From: Ruminococcaceae bacterium UBA4306
Lineage (GTDB): Bacteria; Bacillota; Clostridia; Oscillospirales; Acutalibacteraceae
DNA length: 44,732 nucleotides
Assembly (NCBI GenBank): GCA_002394725.1
Contig: DGUQ01000035.1
Span: 1 to 44,732, forward strand
Direction of reading: 5' to 3'
Shown: piece by piece, positions 40,160 to 44,732 of the stretch
How positions within the stretch are numbered: position 1 is the stretch's first letter
Layout: the number at the start of each line of letters is the position of its first letter
Notes under the pieces: model-generated
Told to the model about the DNA's origin: nothing
Databases searched by the model: none
The model's input: the letters and a program-made list of their open reading frames with translations, nothing else
Program-made: the position numbers and the translations under genes

Positions 40160-41986
40160 TTACTCAACCGTTACGGATTTGGCGAGGTTGCGGGGTTTAT
40201 CGACGTCGTTGCCCTTGTTGACCGAGGTATAGTAGGCGAGGAGCTGCATGGGCACCGTGGCGACCATCGGCATCAAGGTCTCGTTGATCTTCGGGATACG
40301 GATCATGTAGTCGACCGCGTCCGCGTCGATATCCGCTTCTTCGTCACAGATCACGATCGTCATCGCGCCGCGCGCCTTGACCTCTTTGATATTGCTGACG
40401 GTTTTTTCGAGCAGGGTATTCTGGGTCGCAACGGCGATCACCGGCATGCCCTCGGTGATCAGCGAGATCGTGCCGTGCTTGAGCTCACCTGCGGCGTAGC
40501 TCTCCGAGTGGATATAGCTGATCTCCTTGAGCTTTAAGGAGCCCTCCATCGACAGCGCGTAGTCCAAACCGCGACCGATATAGAGAAGGCTGTCGGCGGT
40601 GATCAGCTTGGTGGAGACATACTGGCACATATCCACGACGCTGTTAATCGTTTTCTCGATAACGTCGGGCATTTTGAGGAGCGCGGCAGTCAGTCTGCGG
40701 CATTCCTTCTCCTCGAGCTTACCCTTGGCGAGCGCCGTTTCAAAGGCGAAAAGATACATGACCGCAAGCTGGACCATATACGCCTTGGTGGAGGCGACGG
40801 CGATCTCGGGACCGGCGTGGGTGTAGATGACCATGTCGGCTTCTCTGGCGATAGAGCTGCCCTTGACGTTAACGATCGCGAGCGTCTTGGCGCCGCGTGA
40901 CTTGGCAAGGCTCAGTACCGCCTTGCTGTCGGCGGTCTCGCCGCTCTGGCTGATAATGATGATCAGGTCGTCGTGCGTCAACAGCGGATCGCGATAGCGG
41001 AACTCAGAGGCGATATCGACCGTCACAGAAACGCGCGCGAGCTTTTCGATGACATACTTGCCGACCATACCCGCGTGCATGGCGGTACCGCAGGCAACGA
41101 TAAAGATGTTTTTCAGATTTCTCAGCGTTCCGAAGATGATACCGCACTCGGATAGGTTCGGCAGACCGTCCTCGATGCGCGGCGTGATCGTTGTTTTGAC
41201 AGCCGTGGGCTGCTCGTGGATCTCCTTGAGCATATAGTGCGGATAACCGCCCTTCTCAGCGCTGTCCTCGTCCCAGTCGGCAAAGAGCAATTCCTTTTTA
41301 AGCAGTCTGCCGTGCAGGGAGCGAAATTCTGCGCTGCCGTCTTTCAAAATGGCGATCTCGCCCTGTTCAAGCAGATAGTAGTTCTTGGTATATTTGATGA
41401 TGGCGGGTACGTCGGAGGCGATGAACACCTCGTCCTGACCCTGACCGACGATCAGCGGGCTCTCGCACCGCACCGCGTAAACGGTCTCGGGACGGTCGGC
41501 GAAAACGATCCCCAGCGCAAAGGAACCGCGCAGCTCATGGAGCGTCTTGCGGATACAGCGGATAGGATCGCCGTCATAGTAGAAGTCGAGCAGCTGCGCC
41601 ACGACCTCGGTATCGGTATCGGAGAGGAACTCGTCGCGTTCATTCTCGATCAAAAATTGCTTGAGCTGTTTGTAATTCTCAATGATACCGTTGTGGACGA
41701 TGGTGACCCTGCGTCCCGAATGTGGGTGAGAGTTGACGTCGCTCGGCTCGCCGTGGGTCGCCCAGCGGGTATGACCGATGCCTGCGTGACCCTGCGGCTT
41801 GCCCTCCTTCTCCATCTTTTGAGTCAGATCAGCCAGTCTGCCCTTGGTTTTGGCGACTTCGATCCTGCCGTTTTCAAACACGGCGATGCCTGCGGAATCA
41901 TATCCGCGATATTCCAGTTTTGTCAGAGCCGATACCAGCACGTCTGTACAGTCGCGCGGTCCGACATAGCCTACTATTCCGCACAT
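40160..41986 (-). CDS. glmS: glutamine-fructose-6-phosphate aminotransferase
   Basis: 608 residues. The N-terminal nucleophile Cys2 is in MCGIVGYVG, the glutaminase domain runs to about 240 (TRWATHGEPSDVNSHPH), and two SIS isomerase domains follow (IVACGTAMHAGMVGKYVIEKLA and SQSGETADS), ending KPRNLAKSVTVE. It makes glucosamine 6-phosphate from glutamine and fructose 6-phosphate for the cell wall. No glmS ribozyme was recognised upstream. It follows ANTAR regulator B on the same strand with a terminator between. Confidence 0.96.
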   Translation of the reverse strand: MCGIVGYVGPRDCTDVLVSALTKLEYRGYDSAGIAVFENGRIEVAKTKGRLADLTQKMEKEGKPQGHAGIGHTRWATHGEPSDVNSHPHSGRRVTIVHNGIIENYKQLKQFLIENERDEFLSDTDTEVVAQLLDFYYDGDPIRCIRKTLHELRGSFALGIVFADRPETVYAVRCESPLIVGQGQDEVFIASDVPAIIKYTKNYYLLEQGEIAILKDGSAEFRSLHGRLLKKELLFADWDEDSAEKGGYPHYMLKEIHEQPTAVKTTITPRIEDGLPNLSECGIIFGTLRNLKNIFIVACGTAMHAGMVGKYVIEKLARVSVTVDIASEFRYRDPLLTHDDLIIIISQSGETADSKAVLSLAKSRGAKTLAIVNVKGSSIAREADMVIYTHAGPEIAVASTKAYMVQLAVMYLFAFETALAKGKLEEKECRRLTAALLKMPDVIEKTINSVVDMCQYVSTKLITADSLLYIGRGLDYALSMEGSLKLKEISYIHSESYAAGELKHGTISLITEGMPVIAVATQNTLLEKTVSNIKEVKARGAMTIVICDEEADIDADAVDYMIRIPKINETLMPMVATVPMQLLAYYTSVNKGNDVDKPRNLAKSVTVE

Positions 41987-42035
41987 AAGCGTTCTCCTTT
42001 ACAAATAAAATGTCAATCAAATCTTCATCTGTCCG

Positions 42036-42074
42036 AAAAAGACAAAGACGCATTCCCTGTTAAGAAAATACGTC
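42036..42074 (-). terminator. terminator between ANTAR regulator B and glmS
   Basis: GACGTATTTTC pairs with GGGAATGCGTC around TTAACA, then TTTGTCTTTTT. It begins 2 bp after the regulator's stop. The loop lacks A1/G4, so it is not an obvious ANTAR target. Confidence 0.65.
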
Positions 42075-42076
42075 AT

Positions 42077-42658
42077 TTACAGATATTTGTCAATGATCAA
42101 TTGAGCTGCAAGCCGTTTGGTGATACCTGAGTCCATGGCAGACTTCTCGATATATTTATGCGCGTCGGCTTCACTCAATCCCTCCTGATCGATCAACAGC
42201 CACTTCGCCTTGTTGACGATGCGGATCTCGTCGAGCTTGCTCTCGGTATTGCCGACCTTCTTCTCCAGAGAGCGCAGGCGTTCTCTGGCGCATACCATCA
42301 GGGACACCGCCTGAGAGACCAGTGTTTTTGAAGTCGGCTTATGGAGCACGAAAACGCCGTGGACAGATACCTTCGCGTAGATCTCGTCATAGGTATCGTT
42401 CGCCGCAAAGATCGCGGCGATAGTCCCGTTGTTGCGGCTGATGTCGATACACAGTCGGGAGCCGAACTCGTCCCTCAAGGGCGCGTTGACGATCACAAAA
42501 TCATATTGGTTTTCAAGCAGCTTACAGCGTGCGTCCGACGCGCTGCGGGAGCAGTCCTGCTGAAATTGATCGCCCTGCAGGAGAGTGCTGACGTCTCTGC
42601 TGAATCTGTCGTCTGAGGATACGATCAGCATTCTGTACCGATGCTCTGTCAATTCCAA
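42077..42658 (-). CDS. ANTAR-domain antitermination regulator B (NitR-like)
   Basis: 193 residues, close to regulator A. The receiver-like domain again has Asn at the phosphoacceptor site (YDFVIVNAPLRDEFGSRLCIDIS). The ANTAR domain is EIRIVNKAKWLLIDQEGLSEADAHKYIEKSAMDSGITKRLAAQLIIDKYL. It lies 40 bp downstream of glnA-2 and is co-transcribed, the same glnA-nitR order known in Clostridium saccharobutylicum. It would be under control of the tandem leaders before glnA-2, giving feedback. Two paralogues recognising the same loop may form mixed dimers. Confidence 0.85.
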   Translation of the reverse strand: MELTEHRYRMLIVSSDDRFSRDVSTLLQGDQFQQDCSRSASDARCKLLENQYDFVIVNAPLRDEFGSRLCIDISRNNGTIAAIFAANDTYDEIYAKVSVHGVFVLHKPTSKTLVSQAVSLMVCARERLRSLEKKVGNTESKLDEIRIVNKAKWLLIDQEGLSEADAHKYIEKSAMDSGITKRLAAQLIIDKYL

Positions 42659-42698
42659 AGTGCGCTCTCCTTTCTTTTGTCATTAGTGTGAAGTTACG

Positions 42699-43910
42699 CT
42701 ATTCGGCACAGTAAATCCTTGTGATCGCCGAGGGGATGAACTGCTGTACCAGCGGTGAATTTGTCGCTTCGATACGCGCCTTCCCCAGGCTGTCGGGCAG
42801 CTTTTGCGGCTCTGCCGTATCGGTGCTCACAAACAGCGCGACGCTTTCATCCGTGGGCTGCGGCAACGCCCTGTTGTTTTCGATACCGTCCATGATCGCG
42901 TAGATCATCAGCGCGTACGCCAGATACGGATTTGCCTCGGGGTCGGGTGAACGCAGCTGGGCACAGCGATTCCCGTTTTCGGTATATCGCGCGAAGATAA
43001 GCTGTGAACGGTTCGTCTGTGACCAAGTGATATACTTCGGCGCCTTATGCTTGCCGAAGCGCTCAAAGGACTCTGCCTTCGGGTTGAGGAATACCGTCAT
43101 ACCCGCGATGTTATGCAGGATACCTGCGATCGAGGCGTCGGTCACATCCTCACCCGTCTTTGCTTTGGTCGATACAGAGATATGCAGTGCCGAGCCTGTC
43201 TTATCCTTGATCGGCTTGGGCGAGAAGTCAGCATATAGTCCGTTTCGTGCCGCTATGGTACGCACGACGCTTAAGAAGGTCACGGTATTATCCGCGGCTG
43301 TGATCGGATCGGCATAGCGAAAGTCGATCTCGTTCTGTCCGGGTCCAGCTTCATGGTGAGAGCTCTCGGGGTCGATCCCCATCTGTTCGAGCGTCAGGCA
43401 GATTTCACGGCGCACGTTCTCTCCTTTATCGAGAGGCGCGATATCCATATAGCTCGCACTGTCATAAGGAACGCCGGTGTTCTCGCCGTCGGCGTCCATC
43501 TTGAACAGATAGAACTGTAATTCAGACTTAAAGTGGAAGCGATATCCCTTTGACTGAGCATATTTGACCGCGTTCTTCAGCAGGGCGCGGGTGTCGGTCT
43601 CGACAGGAGTGCCGTCCTCATAGGTCAGCGTGCAGAACATCCTGACGACCTTACCGTGCTCAGGCCGCCACGGCAGCACCGTGATCGTATCCGTCTCGGG
43701 ATGAAGCCAGATATCCTTGCCGTAATCACCGCCGAAGCCGTTGATGTAGGAAGCGTCGATCCCGATCCCTTTCTCAAACGCTCTGGGCAGTTCGCTGCGC
43801 TGGATAGAGATATTCTTTTGAACGCCGTAAATATCGCAGAAGGATAGACGAATGAATTTGACGTCCTCTTCTTCAATCTGCTTCATCAGCTCTTGTTCTG
43901 TATGATTCAT
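42699..43910 (-). CDS. glnA: glutamine synthetase type I, copy 2
   Basis: 403 residues. Marks: EEDVKFIRLSFCDIYGVQKNI, DASYINGFGGDYGKDIWLHPE, FKSELQFYLFK, SSHHEAGPGQNEIDFRYA, ADFSPKPIKDKTGSALHIS, AQLRSPDPEANPYLAYAL. The start ATG lies 8 bp after AAGGAG. It is highly similar to copy 1 but, unlike it, carries two tandem hexaloop/terminator leaders and is followed by an ANTAR gene, so it looks like the regulated isozyme. Confidence 0.95.
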   Translation of the reverse strand: MNHTEQELMKQIEEEDVKFIRLSFCDIYGVQKNISIQRSELPRAFEKGIGIDASYINGFGGDYGKDIWLHPETDTITVLPWRPEHGKVVRMFCTLTYEDGTPVETDTRALLKNAVKYAQSKGYRFHFKSELQFYLFKMDADGENTGVPYDSASYMDIAPLDKGENVRREICLTLEQMGIDPESSHHEAGPGQNEIDFRYADPITAADNTVTFLSVVRTIAARNGLYADFSPKPIKDKTGSALHISVSTKAKTGEDVTDASIAGILHNIAGMTVFLNPKAESFERFGKHKAPKYITWSQTNRSQLIFARYTENGNRCAQLRSPDPEANPYLAYALMIYAIMDGIENNRALPQPTDESVALFVSTDTAEPQKLPDSLGKARIEATNSPLVQQFIPSAITRIYCAE

Positions 43911-43945
43911 ATTACCGCACTCCTTGTGTTAGAGATACTGACAAA

Positions 43946-43998
43946 ATAAAAAAGGCGACACTTAGGACGTAGAATCCTAAATGAACGCCATTGTTCAT
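43946..43998 (-). promoter_or_regulatory. glnA-2 leader site B (promoter-proximal to the gene)
   Basis: P1 is ATGAAC-AATGGC-GTTCAT (43981-43998), a 6-bp stem with A1 and G4 kept and T at loop position 3. The terminator runs CATTTAGGA/TCCTAAGTG with GGCG/CGCC outside, then TTTTTTATTTTG. Confidence 0.7.
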
Positions 43999-44007
43999 AA
44001 CATAATC

Positions 44008-44055
44008 GGTTGAGATTGCCACGGGCTGACACGCGTGTCGAGCCCTCGCAATGAC
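44008..44055. repeat. short REP element between the two glnA-2 leader sites
   Basis: On the minus strand GTCATTGCGAGGGCTCGACA..GTGGCAATCTCAACCG, with the same ends as the longer repeat at 37103-37239. It separates the two attenuators. Confidence 0.6.
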
Positions 44056-44062
44056 TATAAAA

Positions 44063-44121
44063 AATAAAAAAGCGCCATTTGGAGCAGTGCAAAATACTGC
44101 CTCAAATGAACGCCTTTGTTC
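44063..44121 (-). promoter_or_regulatory. glnA-2 leader site A (first attenuator)
   Basis: P1 is GAAC-AAAGGC-GTTC (44108-44121). The terminator uses CATTTG/CAAATG and GGCAGT/ACTGCT stems and ends in TTTTTTATTTTTTAT. Confidence 0.72.
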
Positions 44122-44128
44122 CGCTAAC

Positions 44129-44157
44129 ACTTTAACATAATTATTTTTTTATGTCAA
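44129..44157 (-). promoter_or_regulatory. glnA-2 promoter
   Basis: TTGACA (44152-44157), 17 bp, TAAAGT (44129-44134). The first P1 hairpin starts 8 bp after the -10 box. Confidence 0.7.
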
Positions 44158-44258
44158 TCCCTCATTTTGAGCGAGCCCGAACTTTTCACATTTTGCAAGA
44201 AAAGAAAGGCAATCCTGCAAAATCAATTAGTAAGATTTGTTAAAATTCGTTCTATCGC

Positions 44259-44732
<474 letters not shown>

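Noticed and set aside
39911..40537. A 208-codon plus-strand ORF after the orphan leader
   Set aside because: It starts from TTG without a ribosome binding site, runs antisense through glmS and has no recognisable domain; treated as a shadow frame.
42047..42074. ANTAR-type leader for glmS
   Set aside because: The hairpin loop is TTAACA, lacking A1 and G4, and no promoter or competing P1 is seen; called an ordinary terminator.
41987..42076. glmS ribozyme upstream of glmS
   Set aside because: Only 90 bp separate glmS from the preceding gene, with a simple terminator and no ribozyme core.

Overview
The window looks like a chromosomal segment of a low-to-mid GC anaerobic Firmicute, most likely a gut Clostridia member of the Ruminococcus/Oscillospiraceae type. 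This is inferred from gene content: GSIII glutamine synthetase beside short GlnA enzymes, ANTAR regulators without a sensor kinase, DapL, an Fe-S type PurF, PdxR/PdxST, a DUF6198-like membrane protein, and AAGGAG-type ribosome binding sites with TTGACA-17-TATAAT promoters. No rRNA, tRNA, CRISPR array, prophage or complete insertion sequence was seen.

Layout. 1-1.7 kb: the 5' part of lexA (minus), a structured repeat RNA element, gene remnants and a small Cys-rich protein gene. 1.8-8.8 kb: a nine-gene minus-strand sulfur operon (metQ-metN-metI-ridA-orf-nitrilase-C-S lyase-tcdA-4Fe4S protein). 8.9-13.6 kb: a second minus-strand sulfur operon (two permeases, ATPase and binding protein of a polar amino-acid/cystine-type ABC importer, plus a Cys/Met-metabolism PLP enzyme). 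13.6-16.3 kb: pdxR divergent from pdxST. 16.3-17.1 kb: repeats and a pseudogene. 17.1-22.0 kb: a third minus-strand sulfur operon (class II amidotransferase, two unrelated glutamate-cysteine ligases, C-S lyase). 22.1-26.1 kb: DUF6198-like/Cys-rich pair, a 5'-truncated esterase, an ApbE-like gene, an orphan LexA-type promoter and a DUF6809-like gene. 26.3-32.1 kb: purF-carA-carB. 32.2-44.7 kb: a nitrogen island with an Amt-PII fusion, glnN, two ANTAR regulators, dapL, two glnA genes, glmS and the start of gdhA.

Two regulatory systems stand out. (1) Sulfur: all three sulfur operons begin with the same module, a TTGACA/TATAAT promoter carrying a 19-bp palindrome (ACCTAYT-N5-ARTAGGT), then a Met/Cys-rich leader ORF of 29-31 codons, then an intrinsic terminator. 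In two of them the codons for Arg-Tyr-Ala-Leu contain an 11-nt segment that pairs with the 5' arm of the terminator, the expected wiring of ribosome-stalling attenuation. (2) Nitrogen: eight 5' leaders (purF, amt, glnN, one ANTAR gene, two in tandem before glnA-2, gdhA, and one orphan) start almost at the transcription start with a small hairpin whose hexaloop is AAAGGC or a close variant (A1 and G4 as in ANTAR targets). The loop and 3' strand of that hairpin are also the 5' arm of a terminator. The two ANTAR proteins have Asn where receivers have the phosphoacceptor Asp. The orphan leader has its own strong promoter and no downstream gene on its strand, so it may be a small RNA that titrates the ANTAR proteins.

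There is also a family of structured repeat RNAs (three copies with compensatory stem changes), a LexA-like operator (GAAAC-N5-GTTTC) used at lexA and at an orphan promoter, and several broken genes that record local duplication and decay.
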